The notes beneath the pieces are model-generated. The model searched no databases. It saw only the letters and a program-made list of their open reading frames with translations, and had not been told where the DNA came from. This document shows, piece by piece, positions 11,900 through 25,060 of a stretch of 54,726 nt of DNA. Position 1 is the first letter of the stretch; each line of letters opens with the position of its first letter. The DNA comes from Ophiocordyceps camponoti-saundersi (nom. inval.) (Eukaryota; Ascomycota; Sordariomycetes; Hypocreales; Ophiocordycipitaceae): contig PDHQ01000239.1 of assembly GCA_003339415.1 (NCBI GenBank), forward strand, positions 1-54,726. The letters are read 5' to 3'. The position numbers and the translations under genes were made by a program.

Positions 11900-14800
11900 T
11901 TAGCTACCTTAGCGCTAAGCCTCCTCCGCTTAGGACTTCGCCTTACCGCCTTATCTATAACGGTAGCTATATTTTAGTTTATATCTATAAAAAATACGAT
12001 ATATTTACTTAGTTCTTAAAAATAAGGGAGGATTAGATAAGTATTACTTTTTATTTTAGACTTTAGTTTATTTCTATCTACTCTCCCCCTAATATTCCCT
12101 ATAACGGTAGCTTCTTAATTTTTTAAAACCTTCCCCTAAACCCTAACCGCGTCTTAGTTAATAACTTTAACTTATATTACCCGCTTTAAAACTATTATAA
12201 GAGGCTTTCCGATAACTTAGATTAGCTAATTTATAAGATAATTAAGCTATAATTTTAACTCCTTACCCCGAAAAGAGAATATACCCGAATTTTTTATAAA
12301 TATAAAAATAGTATACTAGACTTAGTTTAGGCTATAGCGAACTTGTATATATATTATATTAATTTAAACCTTAACTTTATTAAATTCGATTATATTCCCT
12401 AATCTCTTATAATTAATATCCTTATACTTATAGCGGCGCGTATATTATACTTATAGTAAAGATAAGTAAACCCGAACTTAGTTTACTATAAGTTTCTAGC
12501 TAAAATTACTTTTTTACTTTCCCTTTTTACTAACTTAATAGAGATTAATAACGCTCTTAACTAACTTTATTAAGAACTATAACTTATTATTAATTAGATA
12601 GTGCTATTTATCGTTTTTTCCTATTCTCGTAAGGCGGCGTAGTTTACCCTAACTTTAGCTTTAGCTATTTAAGTAGCTAAGTAAGCTTAGTATAAATATA
12701 AGTCCCTCTTTTCGGACTCCTTTTAGTAATAGCTTTAAGAGATAGCTTTTACTTAAAAAATAGCTATAAACTTAGTAAAATATATTTATTAGCGATCTTT
12801 CCTTTATATTATTATTAGCTTACTTTTTAAGTTTTAATATATTAAGCGTTAAGCTTATATCTAAAATAATCTCCCTTAAGATTTAATTTATTTTCTTACG
12901 CTAAAGATAATTAATAGATTTTAAGCTAATAGCTATATAGCTAAAGCTAATATCTTAGCTAATCGGTTTTTTCTTTAGCTTTATAGCGTGCCCTTAACTA
13001 ATATTAAACTACCTAAACTTAAGTTCTCTATTAATATTAAGATTACTTAGACTAATATTTCTATAATACTTAAGTTAATAACCTTCTAGAAGGTAGCTAA
13101 AATAGATAATATTCCCGCTAGATTTCTTAAAATATATTACTTTATTTTTATTACTTAGCTAGCTATTATTTTCTAAGTATATATATAATTTAGTTATTTC
13201 TTACCCTAGCTATAGTCTACTATTATAATCGTTTTATATAAGTTCGGAAAAAAACTAAAAGCTTAGTAAAAGGTAAGTACTTATAAGCTTATATTTTTAC
13301 TATATTACTTAAGTAAAATCCTAAAAATTATAAGAAGATAATAAATTACTAAGGCCGCGGAGTTATACTAACTTTTCTCTAAAAGTTAGATAAATAATAA
13401 GCGGAACTAGTTTATAAAGCTAGCTATTCTTATAGTTATAAAGCTTATTTAAGCTACCTAAGCTAGGAAAAAAGTAATATCTTTCTTATAACTTAATATT
13501 AAAGGAGCGTTTAATATAATATATTATAATAAATTTATCGCTAAACTTAAGTATCTAAAATTCTTAGATTAGATTTTAGCTTTTTTTAATAGCTAGTTAT
13601 AAAACTATACCTCCTAACTTCGCTTTAATAATAGAATTTCGGAACTATATTAGATTAAGACTAAAGTTCCTTAAAATTTACCGCTCTCCGCTATCTTATT
13701 TATTTTATATATAGCCCCGCTTTATAATTAGCTAGTATATAAGAAAAGAATATAAGTAATTAGTTTCGTAGATAATATAAACTTTCTTAATATTAAGCCT
13801 AACTTTAAGATAATTATAAGATAGCTTTAAGCTATATAGGTAATATACGAATAATAAGCGCGCGATTACGATATAGAATTTAAGCTAAAGAAAAGCGAGC
13901 TTATATATTTTTCCTAGAAATATATTTTAAAGATAAACTTAGTTTAATTAGAAAATTCCTAAATTTACCTTATTTCTAAGGTAAGACTTTTAAGCGTTTA
14001 GATTTATTAATAGCTATAATAGAAACCTTATTTATAAATTATATATACTAAGCTCCTTTACTAAAACCTTACTTTTTCCCTCTTATCTACCTTTACTTAA
14101 AGTTACCCTTTTATTTAAGCTTATAAATTTTATATAAAAGTTATCTAATTACTTATCGCCTATATTATTATTATATTTTATACTATTACCCTTATAAGCG
14201 GAAATTTACTAAGCTTAGCTAAAGCCCTAAAACCGGAATAGTTATAATATTTTAAGATAGTATTTAAAGCTTATAAAGCTACGCTTATTTATTACCTTAA
14301 AGCTAAGTTCTAAGTTTCTTTACTTAATTTTTATTTAAATAAAAGGAAGATTAATACCCTCCGCTATTTAAAAGATATAACGATATTAGATAAGATCCGG
14401 ACCGCCTTTAAAGATATCTCGAAATTCCTATCGCGCTTCCCCCCTATTAATTAATAAGATAATAGAAAGCTAAGCAGCTACTAAAAGAATATATATATTA
14501 AGTTTAAACGTAAATAGGATATAATATATTATTTTTAGATAAGAAATTTATAATAAACTTTCTCTATTAGAATTAGAAAATATAATAGGAGGACTTTAAA
14601 GACTAACTATATATAAGATATTCTAAGCTTATTTTATTTTTTTCTAATTACCTACCTTACCTTAATAAGCTAAAGTTGCTTAAGAGATACGGAGACTTAC
14701 CGAAATATATTAATATTATAATTATATAACTTTATATAGGTAAAATTAATCTTAAAAAGTTCCTTTTTTATAAGCGTATATTAGAAGTAATCTCCTTTTT

Positions 14801-15050
14801 ATATTAGTATAAAATTAAATTAGAGAATACTTACTATTTATTTTTTTAATACCCTTAACTAGTCGAATAGCGCTACGAATTACCTTAGCCTATTTTCTTT
14901 AATATTAAACTATAACTAAAGCTTAACTGCTACTTATTAGTAACTATAATCGTAAAGTAAATATTTTAATATATTAATTTATACTAATTTTAGCTTACTA
15001 ATATACTTTACGCTAATACTTTTAAGTTTAACTAAAGCTAAATATAGCCT
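11900..15050 (+). pseudogene. LINE ORF2 (endonuclease-reverse transcriptase) relic
   Basis: One frame carries an apurinic-type endonuclease segment with an xDFN-like site now NNFN at 12160-12171. The reverse transcriptase follows. Its first catalytic block, normally D-I-K-G-A-F, reads N-I-K-G-A-F at 13495-13512. A VPQ..PLSAILF-like block is near 13665-13725, and the active site normally F-V-D-D reads F-V-D-N at 13765-13776. The first and last changes are single TpG to TpA transitions (TGAT to TAAT). The tail carries the H-L-x2-C-P-type pattern near 14825-14870. Endonuclease and polymerase blocks share the same frame with no indel between them, so the copy was intact before RIP. Confidence 0.85.
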
Positions 15051-15059
15051 TATTTTATA

Positions 15060-16620
15060 TAAATTACCGTAATTATAATATTATTAATTTACCCGCCTTA
15101 TTTACGATTTACTTTATATTTTAAAAGAATTTACGTTTATTAGGTTTAAGTTATTATCTTTTCCCTTATCTAATAACTCCTTAACTTTTCTAGCTACCTT
15201 ATTAGTAAAAGTAGCTATAAACTAACGCTAGCTTTATAATATAAGTTTACTTAGCGTAAAGCTATTAAGACTTAGGGTAAGGCGCGTCCTACTTAGAGTT
15301 ACTATTAGTACGGTAGCTTACGATAAATTTAGCGTAGTAGTTAGCTACGAAGCAGTCGCTTACTATTATAATAAGCTTAAAGTAATAATTAGCTTAAGTA
15401 AAGTTACTTATTATTAAGATAAGCTTAAAATAATAATAGAATTTAGTATAATAGCGGGCTACGTTTTACTAAGGGTAATTATTATTAGCGTTAGTTTATT
15501 ATCCTTATTAAAAAATAACTTATTTAACTTTAAAATTTCTAAATATTTTAGTAATAGCTTATAATTACGAAGCCTCTTACGCCTCCTTAATACTCCGCTA
15601 AGGTATAGCTTAAGTTTATACCTTTTTAATAATTCTAAGTTAGTAAAAAGTAAGTTATATTAGAAACTAAGTAATTAAAACTTTTAGCTAATACTAAGCG
15701 ATTAGGTAATTTAAAGTAAGGTAATTTTAAATATCTAAGAGGTATAAAACTTAGCTAAATTTATCCTTATTATAATAATATTATAGTTTATTATAGCTAT
15801 ATAAGTATTAATAGCTATTAAAGCGGCCGCCGCCTTAACTAGAGTTTCCTTTACTATAAGTAACTTAGCTACCCCTTTACTAGTTAAGCTTATTTTTACT
15901 ATATTTAGCGCTAGCGTAGCTTCTAACCTTAGAACTTTATTATCGCTAAATCTAACTTAGCGTAAGCTCCCTCTTTTACTTTCTTTAAAATATACCTTAG
16001 TAAAATATAAATATTTTAAGTTAATAATAGGAATAGGTAATAAGTTATTATTATTATTATCTATATTTAATATAATTATAAAAGTTTTAAATATAGCGTA
16101 AGCTTTCTTTTTAGTAAGGCGCGTTTAGATTATAATAAAAGATATTTATTTTTTACTTTTACTTTTTAAAAGCGCTATAAGCGCCGCCTTAGTAAGCTTT
16201 ATTATCGCTAGCTTACGCGTTCTACTTACCTTATAAGTCGCGTTTACTTTTACCTTAAGCGAAGCTTAGGCTAGCTTTCCTAGCTTTTTAAATATTATTA
16301 CTATTTTCTCGCTTAAGTTTAGTATATTATAAGCTATATTTATAAAGCTTAAAGCTTATTAATTAATATAAGCGTTAACTTACTTTAAGGTAGCGTAGAT
16401 TAACTTAAGTATAAAGATAGATATCTCCCCCCCCTTTCCCTCCGCCTCCTTTACCTCCTTTATAACCTTAATATAGATACCTCTTAAGGCGTTCCTTACC
16501 TTAATTATATTCTTATAAATATAGCTTTAGCTTAAATCCTAAATTAAGGCGAGATCCTCCTTAGCTATAGCTTATACTTTTTTAAATTTTTATTATTTAT
16601 TATAATATTTAGCTTATATA
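15060..16620 (-). pseudogene. Minus-strand relic frame, unidentified
   Basis: Reading the minus strand from about 16560 down to about 15200 gives a long frame with sparse TAA/TAG stops, a charged Lys/Glu-rich N-terminal part, Asn runs and Ala/Ile-rich segments. The plus strand also has a fairly open frame in part of the region, so strand choice rests on lower stop density and better amino-acid balance. No motif is recognised. It lies tail-to-tail with the LINE and next to a sequence shared, inverted, with 35145-35560. Confidence 0.4.
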
Positions 16621-16849
16621 ATATATAGCTTCTTAGTATTATCCTTAAGTTAAGAATATATAAGTATATAAGTAAAATTTATTTAAATATAAGTAATATA
16701 TATACGCGCGTTTATAGCTATTATACGTTAGCTTAATTTTATTAATATATAGCTTAAATAAGGCGCGATTTATTTAGCTAATTTTAATAGCTAGTATATA
16801 AATAGCGAACGCGGTTTTAAGTAAGTTTAAAAATATACTTATTATAAAA

Positions 16850-17310
16850 TATAGCTTATTTATTATTAGTTTTTATATTATAATTATAAGCTATTATTAT
16901 TATAATAAGGGAAATTAAAGTTAATATTATTTATAAAAAAAAGGGCTTTATATTATATAAGCTATAAGATTTTATACCTTATAATAGCTTACTTATTAAT
17001 TATAAGGCGTTATAATATATATTAATATATACTTTTTTATTTTATAATAATATATACCTTTTTTCCTTATTAAGGTTTTAGCTTATATTTACCCTCTTAT
17101 AGCTAAGGTTTACGGCCGCTTTTATCTTAGTAACCCTTAGACCCCGGCTTAATTTACCTTAAACCCGCTACTATAACCTAGCGGATTAGCACGAGGCCCG
17201 CTATAGCACCCTCTCCTTACTTACTATTCTTACCTTACTAGCTACCGACTACTTAGTAAGGGGTTTTCCCCCGGGCCCGGCCCGGTTTTTCCCCTCTTCC
17301 TACCCTTTAT
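16850..17310 (-). repeat. Inverted copy of the sequence at 35145-35560
   Basis: The reverse complement of this stretch matches 35145-35560. Shared landmarks are the G/C-rich start (GGGGAAAAACC-type), a GTAAGCTAGTAAGG-like block, and an AT-rich part with ATATAATATAAAG. It looks like the leader region of a dispersed element, present in both orientations in the window. The G/C-rich end near 17260-17300 (CCCGGGCCCGGCCCGG) is one of the least AT-rich spots outside the gene island. Confidence 0.6.
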
Positions 17311-17369
17311 ATGCCTAGACACCTTATAGGTCCCTAAAGTAATATAATATATATATAGTAAATAAGTAC

Positions 17370-17918
17370 TTTTCTTAAAGGTGTTATTTTCGCTATAATT
17401 TATACGCTTTATAGGCCGCCTTATAGCCTTATTAATAATTAATATTATAGCTATTATAAAAGTCTTAAATATAAGGCGTATATAAGTATTTTACCTTTTA
17501 TAATATAGTAACGCCTTTATTATTAAAGTTTTCTTTATAGCGGATTTACTTATCGCGCGAGATAGTAATTATAGCTAATTAAATAATATATTAATAAAGC
17601 GAGAAAAGAACTTAACGAGTATAAAGAGCCTAAAAGATAGCGGTAATAAATAATAATAATAATAATAGAGAAAATAAAAGATATTAATAATAATAATAAT
17701 AAAAATAAAAATAATAATATAAAAAATAATTATAAGAATATAATAGCAGGCTAATAAACTAATAGTATAAATAAAAAAATTACTTAGCGAGAAAAATAAT
17801 ATAATTAGCTTAAGGAGAAAAAAAAAGAAAAAGTTTCTATATAAGGGATATTTTAACTTATACCTTATACGCGTATATATTATAGCTAGAAATACTTTTT
17901 TCCTAAAGTAGTAAGGTA
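17370..17918 (+). mobile_element. 3' internal end of a gypsy element
   Basis: Matches the last part of the complete gypsy element (about 25960-26401) in order and orientation, including the TAAGGCGTATATA block and the ACTTTTTTCCTAA segment just before the LTR. It directly precedes the 249-bp LTR at 17919, so that L­TR is a 3' LTR. It probably belongs with the integrase-chromodomain fragment at 8107-9960. Confidence 0.65.
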
Positions 17919-18167
17919 TATAAAAGATTCGGGCTATGCCTAAATAGCTAAGTTATATAAAGGTACTTAGTTAAGTCCGTATATATAATAAGCGTAAGGT
18001 ATATATAAGTATATATAATTAGTTAGCGCTATATATAAGCCGCGCGCGGGCTATATATAAACTATAACCTTAAATGCGTATATTATATATATTTTTAAAC
18101 CGCCTAAGTTAATTTATATTTATAGAGTTAGCTTTATATAGGAGTATTAGAGTGTCGGACCTTAATA
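17919..18167 (+). repeat. 249-bp gypsy LTR (3' LTR)
   Basis: Starts TATAAAAGATTCGGGCTATG, closely resembling the start of the 186-bp gypsy LTRs at 20048 and 26402, and ends near CGGACCTTAATA. A second copy of the same length is at 34711-34959. It contains a CGCGCGCGGG block and repeated TATATAAG motifs. No target duplication can be tested because the matching 5' LTR is missing. Confidence 0.8.
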
Positions 18168-18169
18168 AT

Positions 18170-19160
18170 TTCCCTTTAATACTTAGGTAAAATTCGCTTT
18201 TTTAATTTTAAATAAAGTTATAAGGCTAATATAACCTAAGCTTATATTTTTAAACTTAGCTATTAGTTTCTTATTAAAAAATAAAGAAGCTTTTTATATA
18301 AAATATTAATAATAATATATTTAATATTCTTTATATAATAAATCTTAATTTTAGCTAAGTTTACTTATTTAAACTCCTATTTAAGTTAATTTATATATTA
18401 TCTAATTATAGCTTAAATTAGTTAGAATAAGTTTACTAAAATAAAACTTAATAAGGTTATATATAATTATTTTATTAAGGTATTAATAAAAACTTAAAAA
18501 AGTTTTTATAAGTTTCCTATATTAAATTTATTATTAACTAGGTTATAAGTAAACTTAGCTAATTCTACGCCTAGTTATATTAAGCGTCTTCTCGGATCCT
18601 TTTTATTATATCTCCTTTTACGATTTCCGCTATTACCTTAGTTAAGAGGCGGGAGCGCTATAGCCTTAGGCCGAATTTCTAAGCTAATTATAAATTTATA
18701 AATAATTTACTATTATATATAAGTATATACTTATTCTAAGTATAATATTTATTTTTAAAAGAGTTTTACTTAAAATTTTTTAATATATTTTAAAATTTAT
18801 AACTATAATAAGTTAGTTAATACTAGTTAAGCTTTTAATCGCTTTAATAATAAGGTTTTACTAATAATAAGAGGCTATAAACTTTAAAATAGTATATAGC
18901 TAATAGCCGCTTAAATAACTTAATTAATATAAGTAATATTATAATATATAATAGCGTAAGTCTCCTTAATATATTAAATTATATTTTTTATTATTTTTAT
19001 TAATATAAAATTTACTATAAACTTTATATAAAATAAGCTATTATTTATTATTTAAATATTATAACTAAAGCCTAGCTATTAAGCTACTTTTACTATTATA
19101 TAAATAGCTTTTTTATAGTAAGATCCTTAATTACTTTCTATTTTATATAATTACTTATAT
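18170..19160 (-). pseudogene. Minus-strand relic frame, unidentified
   Basis: On the minus strand a frame of roughly 320 codons runs from about 19130 to 18175, broken only by TAA/TAG codons that suit former Gln or Trp. It has a hydrophobic and aromatic N-terminal half, a central Arg-rich patch near 18590-18620 (KRR and RRR clusters) and a Gln/Leu/Lys-rich C-terminal half. No catalytic motif or family is recognised. It sits between a gypsy 3' LTR and the next gypsy 5' LTR, so it could be part of another mobile element or a RIP-hit host gene. Confidence 0.4.
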
Positions 19161-20047
19161 ACTTAATATATATAACGCTAAATTAATTTAGTTTAATTAC
19201 TAGTAATTATAAATATATATTAAAGTAAGTAAACTTATAATTTACTTATTTATACTTAGTAAAGCTTAGTTTTACTAATTAGTTATTTAATATATTTATA
19301 AAAAAATATCTTTTAGAAAATTATATATAATAAATATTTTATTTTTAATATAAGTTAGCTATAAACTTATATAAAATTAAAAAGCTACTTACTTAGTTAA
19401 GATATAATAATATATAATTACCTTAACTTTACTAATAAAGATAACCCCCCTTTTTTATATATTTTTAAGCTTTAAATTATTAATTTATATAAATAATTCC
19501 CTAATTAAGAAAGCTTCCTAATTAGGAAAGCTTAATATATAGCTATATATTAATAAGTTAAAAAATATATATTTACTTAATAAAAGGGTATATATTAATA
19601 TAAGAAAGGGTATATATTAGTAAGGGGGAGGGTATATATTAATATAAGGGGTAATATATACCGCTTCTTATCTTTTCCTTATCCTTATCTCTCTTTATCT
19701 ATTTTTTTCCTTATATTATATAATATTATTATAGCTAATAGCTACCTTTTTAATATATATTAAGCGCTTAGCTTAGCCTTAAACGAGACGCGGTTATATA
19801 ATATTATAAGGGGTTTTACCTCTTTAAAGGGTTTTTCCTACTTAACTTACTATTTAGGTTCTAGTAGCTTATATAGCTTTTAAAGTACTTTAATAATAAT
19901 AATAATAATCCTTTATATATAGTTATCTTATAACTCTATTATATAAGCTTAAAATTTAAGTATAATATAAGTACTAACTTTAGTAGCTTTAAGTTAAGCT
20001 TTAGTAATTTATAAACTTACTACTTTCTCTCTCTTTTACTTAGCTTT
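19161..20047. repeat. AT-rich spacer with short tandem repeats
   Basis: About 0.9 kb without a supported gene. At 19586-19655 three imperfect copies of GGGTATATATTA(A/G)TA plus spacer follow each other, and an (AAT)n run is at 19890-19910. The last five bases (20043-20047, GCTTT) are the left target duplication of the gypsy element. Confidence 0.6.
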
Positions 20048-20233
20048 TATAAGGGATTCGGGCTATGCTTAAATAACTAAGTCACGTGGGGTAATTAGTT
20101 ATATCCGCGCGCAACGCGCGCGCAGATCGCCTACCCCTATTAGGCGTTATAACCCCTTTTATATAGCTTTTTATAATTATTCTAAATAATAGAGTTACCT
20201 CCTCGTAAATAGCCCGGAGGCCGAACCCTTATA
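20048..20233 (+). repeat. 5' LTR of the 6.5-kb gypsy element
   Basis: 186 bp. It contains a GC palindrome (CCGCGCGCAACGCGCGCG) at about 20099 and an ATCGCCTACCCC-TAGGCG hairpin. The 3' copy differs mostly by transitions. Confidence 0.96.
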
Positions 20234-20559
20234 TAAAATAACTATTATTATAATAAATAACCCTATCTCTTAAAAGGTAATTATTACTTAGCTATAATAA
20301 TAATAGGCGATAATTTCTAAGCTATAAGAGGTCTTATAAGCGTAACGCGATATTATTTATTTCTTAATATAATATCGGTAACCTTAGCTAGAGCCCTCGC
20401 TATAGCCCTTATATTAGAAACCTTTTCTATCTAGCTCTCTTTTTAATAGCGATAAAACTCTTTTTTTAGCTTAGCGGGCCTTAATATTATATAAGCTATT
20501 AGTAGATCGCGCTTTTATTAGTAATAATTATAACTAATAGGTTTTCCTTTATTAGTATT

Positions 20560-21245
20560 TATCGCTTATTATTTAGTTAAAGGTAGCCTTATTTTTTAAA
20601 TAAGGCGAGGAATATTAGTATTAAGTTAAGATTTTCCTTAAGTATTTTAATATAATATTTACTAACCCTTACCGCTATTAGATAGCTATAATAAAGTTAG
20701 AAAGGCTCTCTTAAGGTACTTTTAAGTTATTCTCTAATTTCCTTATTTATTTTAAGGTAAAACTATCGCTTTTAGGAGATATTATATAAGTAGACGAAAT
20801 TAAGGTAATATATCTACGTTATATACTTACTCCTAAGTTATAATATTACTATCTTAGACGCGATATTCTTCTTAATAATTATATCTTAGCCGTAGCTTAT
20901 ATCTATTTTATTATTATTAATATTAAGTTATTTTAAATTAAAAGTAAGGGTTAAATACCCTTTTCCTTTACTCCTTCCTTAGTAGCTTAGGATATTAATA
21001 TACTTATAATAGATATCCGCTAAACTAATATAACCTTAGGGCGTTCTTCCTATAGTTAGAGATATAGTAGATATAGAGGGTAGCGTTTAGAACCCTACTA
21101 TTCCGCTCCTTATATTTCTATAAAGGAATATAGTAAGCGTTAAGTTAAAAAATATTATCTACGTTATAGCTAGGTAAGCTACTTTACGAGGGATTATCTA
21201 GTATACCTATCTTCGCCCTTATCCTTATCTATATACTTTATAGAA
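20560..21245 (+). pseudogene. gag relic of the 6.5-kb gypsy element
   Basis: A capsid-like frame with a zinc knuckle near its C-terminus at 21156-21197. The spacing is exactly C-x2-C-x4-H-x4-C, but all four ligands are now Tyr codons (TAT or TAC), as expected from TGC/TGT and CAC/CAT after RIP. The frame (codon starts congruent to 0 modulo 3) is one off from pol (congruent to 1), so the two were separate frames or joined by a frameshift. The product would have bound and packaged element RNA. Boundaries are approximate. Confidence 0.75.
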
Positions 21246-21249
21246 ATAA

Positions 21250-24200
21250 GAGAGGCTAACTAGGACGCTTATTTAGATTAGGGAAAAGAATCCCCCTTAT
21301 ATTAAGTTTCTTATAAAGGGAAGGTAGTTACGTTAATTTAATAGATAATAATTAAAAAACTAATTTATAAATATTATAAAAAATATAAATATAAGTCCTC
21401 TCCTTATCCTTATTTTTATAAATTCTATTACTTTTATTAACGCGTAAATAGATAATAGCTATAATTATTACGCTACTATAAGTAAGTTTTAAGTATAATA
21501 TTACTATCTTTAATATATTCCTCTCCTTACTTTACGTATAATTTATATTACGGTTTAAATCCGCTATTAGAAATAAGTTTACTTTAAAAACTCCTCCTTA
21601 ATTTATTATATTATCTAGTTTATTACTAATATTAATAGCTAGTAAACGCTTATAATTATATATATAATCCCTAGCTTAATTTAGGATATAATTCTTAGCT
21701 CTCCTTAGATAGTATAGTATAATATATCCCTTTATATAAGATAATAATATTTTATAGTTTACTTTATAGATAATTTCGTTATCTTATATAGTAAAACGCG
21801 AATTTAAAAATATCAAATAGTTATTATCTTAAGCTTAATTTTTACTATACTAATAAGGCGCGAATCCTATTAGTAAATAGGCTATTATTTCTTTATTATA
21901 AGCTTACGGGATATCTTACGCGTCTTATAGATTAAAATATTATCTCCCTTTACCTTACCGGTTTCTTTACTTTTTAAGGTATTTAATTTTAGTAACTTTT
22001 TTAATAAAGAAAAAGTAAGCGTTTTTCCCTATTATCGTAGTATATATAATTATTATATTTATTTACGATAATAGCTTAATAGATTTTTACCGCTATTACC
22101 TTAAAAGCTATTATATAATATACCGCGTAAATACCTCCTTAAAGTGTAAAAGTAAATTACTAATTTAATAAATAAAAGATAGATTTACGTAAGCTTATTA
22201 TTTATAGCCGCCTTAGTCCTTTTAGCTAAAAAGCTTAGGGGCGGCTAGTAATTTTATATTAATTATTAGGCCTTAAATTAACTTACTAAGTAAAACCGCT
22301 ATCCCTTACCCCTTATAAAGGAAACTTTATATAATCTTTCTAGCGCCCGGTAATTTATTAAACTTAATATACGCGCCGCCTTTTATAAAATATATATCGT
22401 AAAAGGCGAGGAATATCTAACTACTTTCTATACGCGTTTTAGGCTATTTAAATACCTTATTTACCTTTTTAGTTTTACTAGCGCCCCCGCCTTATTCTAA
22501 TAATATATTAATATTTCCTTAAATAATTTTTTTAGGGATTTTATTACTATTTACTTTAATAATATTCTTATCTATTTAGGTAGCTTATTTTTAGACTATT
22601 AAAAGAAAGTTTATATTATTCTTATAAAATTATAATAAGCTAAACTATATCTAAACCTTAATAAATACGCGTTTATAATTTATAAGGTTAAATATTTTAA
22701 GTTTATTTTTTACGCTAAATAAAAGGTACGCTTAGACCCGGCTAAGATTTTAGTAATTAGGAACTAAAAGGCACTAATTTACGTAAAAAGTATACGTAGT
22801 TTTATTAGCTTTATAAACTTTTATTATAATTTTATTTTTTAGTTTTCCTCCCTTATAGCTTTACTTATTACTTTTATAAAGCGTAACGCCCCCTTTAATT
22901 AGACCCTAGCTTATTAAGATATTTTTAAATAATTAAAAAACGTATTTATCTCCTCTTTTACCCTTATTTAATAAAGTTTTAATCTTAATATTATCGTAAA
23001 AGTAAACTATTTAGGTAAAATAATTAGTAGCTATCTCTCCTAATATAATTAGGATTAAATCTTATAGCTTATAATATATTTCTCTTAAAAGCTTTAGCTT
23101 ATAGAATAGAATTATATAATTTATAATAAGGAACTTCTTACTATTATCTATTACCTTAAGGCGTAGTTAGCCGAATTTTAAAATATCTTCTCCCTATTTA
23201 CTATATTTATAAATTATAAGGCCTTAGAGTATTTTATAACTCTTAAAGCTATATCGAAATACTAAGCTTAATAAGCTAAAACGCTTACTTTTTTTAATTT
23301 TTATTTATAATATTACTTAAATAAGTAAGCTACTTAGCTTAATACCCTCTCCTATTATAATTAGGAGTAATAATATACCGCTCCGCGTTTCGGCTATATT
23401 ATATAACCCTTATCTATTTATTCTTTTAGATTATAATTAGTTTAAAGCTAAAATATTACTTTTATAATACTAGCCCTTTTTATAAATAAGTATTTAAGGG
23501 AATTATAGCTTATAGCGTTATAATTAAACCCGCTCTATATAGTATAATATACCGCGCTATAAGAGGGCGCTTAAAAGTTCCCTTTTAAGGTAGGTATAAA
23601 GGAGTAAATTATAAACTATTCCCTTTCTACTAGTAGCTAGCTATAGTTCTAAGGCTAACTTTAAATACCTAACTAAGAACTTTTAATAATTACCTTAATT
23701 TAAAAAACTTATAATTCCCCGCTTATAAGGCACTTTAGTAAAAATATTATATTTATATTACTTTATTATTACTATTATTAAAATAGTATATTAGCTAATA
23801 TAATATAATTTATTCGAAATTATTATTATTATAGGAATTACTTTTAACGCTATTATCGCTAAGGCTTACTATAATTATTATTACTTTTAGAGAGGTATTA
23901 GGTAATTATCTCCGTAAATTTTATAATAAACCTATTTACTATAAATTTTTCTTAGCCCTGCTTCTTTATAATTATTACTAATTAGCTATTAAAATATATA
24001 TAGCTAAAAATAATAATATTTATAAAAGCTAAGTATTATATAAAATATTTTATTTATATTTAATAGTATTTCTATAGCTTTCCTATAACTATTATATCTA
24101 ACCGTAGTTTAAATTAGATAAGTTACTTTTAGTTAACTTTTTACTACCTTATAAGTATTAGATAACTTATATTAATAGCTTATTACTTATAAACTAATAG

Positions 24201-25060
24201 CGGTATAGAACGAATAAATTAGAAAATATAAGCTATCCTCTATTATATAATATTATTCTTTTAGCTTAACTAGCTTTCTTACTTACTTACTTACTAACTT
24301 ATATTAAATAATAAAGAGTTATTTATAATAAGCGTAAGTTTAAACCGCCTATTATATAAATATAACTTAGACCTTATCTAATAGCTATTTATACTTTCCG
24401 CACTAATCGCCTCCTTAAGGGGGCGTGCTATTATTTTCGCTTAATATCTATAAAAAGGTATCTAGCTAGCTTAAGTATCTATTATATAAGCTTAATAAAA
24501 GTAATAGGATATTTCTAATAATACCTATTACTTTGCGAAATAATTCTAAGTTAGTAATTTTATATAGTTAGATTTTCGCTATATTTATTCTAACCGCTTA
24601 TTTAAGAAACTTAATTACCTTAAGGCTAAGTATAAAGTTATTATTATCTTATCTTTTTTAACTATTACGCTTAATATTCTAAAAAGTATATATTTTATAT
24701 TCTATATTAATTTACTTAAGCGTGCTATATATAATTTACTTCTATTATAATCCCTCGCTAATAGCTATCTTAAATTTTCCCTATAACTCTTAAATAATAA
24801 CTTATTATTTAATAAATATAAGATTAAAAAAATCCTCGCCGTAAAGAATACTTATAAGCGGCGCTTATAAAGCTAACCTCCTTATTATTAAGTATTAGTA
24901 AAATAGAAAAAATATATTACGCTAACTTAAAAGCTATTAAATAGCTTATAATATTATATAGCTTTAAATTATTATAAGTTATACTAAGGAGATATTCGTA
25001 TATATAATAGCTTTAGATATATTTTTTTATTTAAACTTAATTAAGTAAATTCCTCCCCTT
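21250..25060 (+). pseudogene. pol relic (RT, RNase H, integrase, chromodomain)
   Basis: One continuous frame carries the gypsy polymerase blocks. The RT active site, normally Y-x-D-D, reads Y-F-N-N at 22552-22563 followed by I-L-I-Y. The RNase H D-K-E-L-L block reads N-K-E-L-L from 23125, and a T-D-H-K-A-L-E-Y-F-like block is near 23200. The integrase zinc site N-C-H-H-C reads N-Y-Y-Y-Y at 23818-23832. The integrase core motifs S-V-D-F, S-D-R-G and T-N-G-G-x-E-R-x-N are visible with Asp to Asn and Gly to Ser changes. A chromodomain begins near 24811 (NKYKIKKIL pattern, then VLVK and LYQGD-like blocks). Chromodomains in such integrases guide insertion to methylated-histone chromatin, which fits the location. 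No indels were found across 2.3 kb. Confidence 0.92.

Larger units (their letters stand above)
10100..15050 (+). mobile_element. Tad-like LINE retrotransposon, RIP-inactivated
   Basis: Two consecutive relic frames give the layout of fungal Tad1-clade LINEs. A Gag-like ORF1 with two zinc knuckles lies in one frame. ORF2, with endonuclease, reverse transcriptase and a C-terminal Cys/His-type segment, lies in another. I did not identify an RNase H domain, a poly-A tail or target duplications, so the ends are approximate. It probably inserted into the 3' region of a gypsy element whose parts now lie on either side. Confidence 0.8.
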
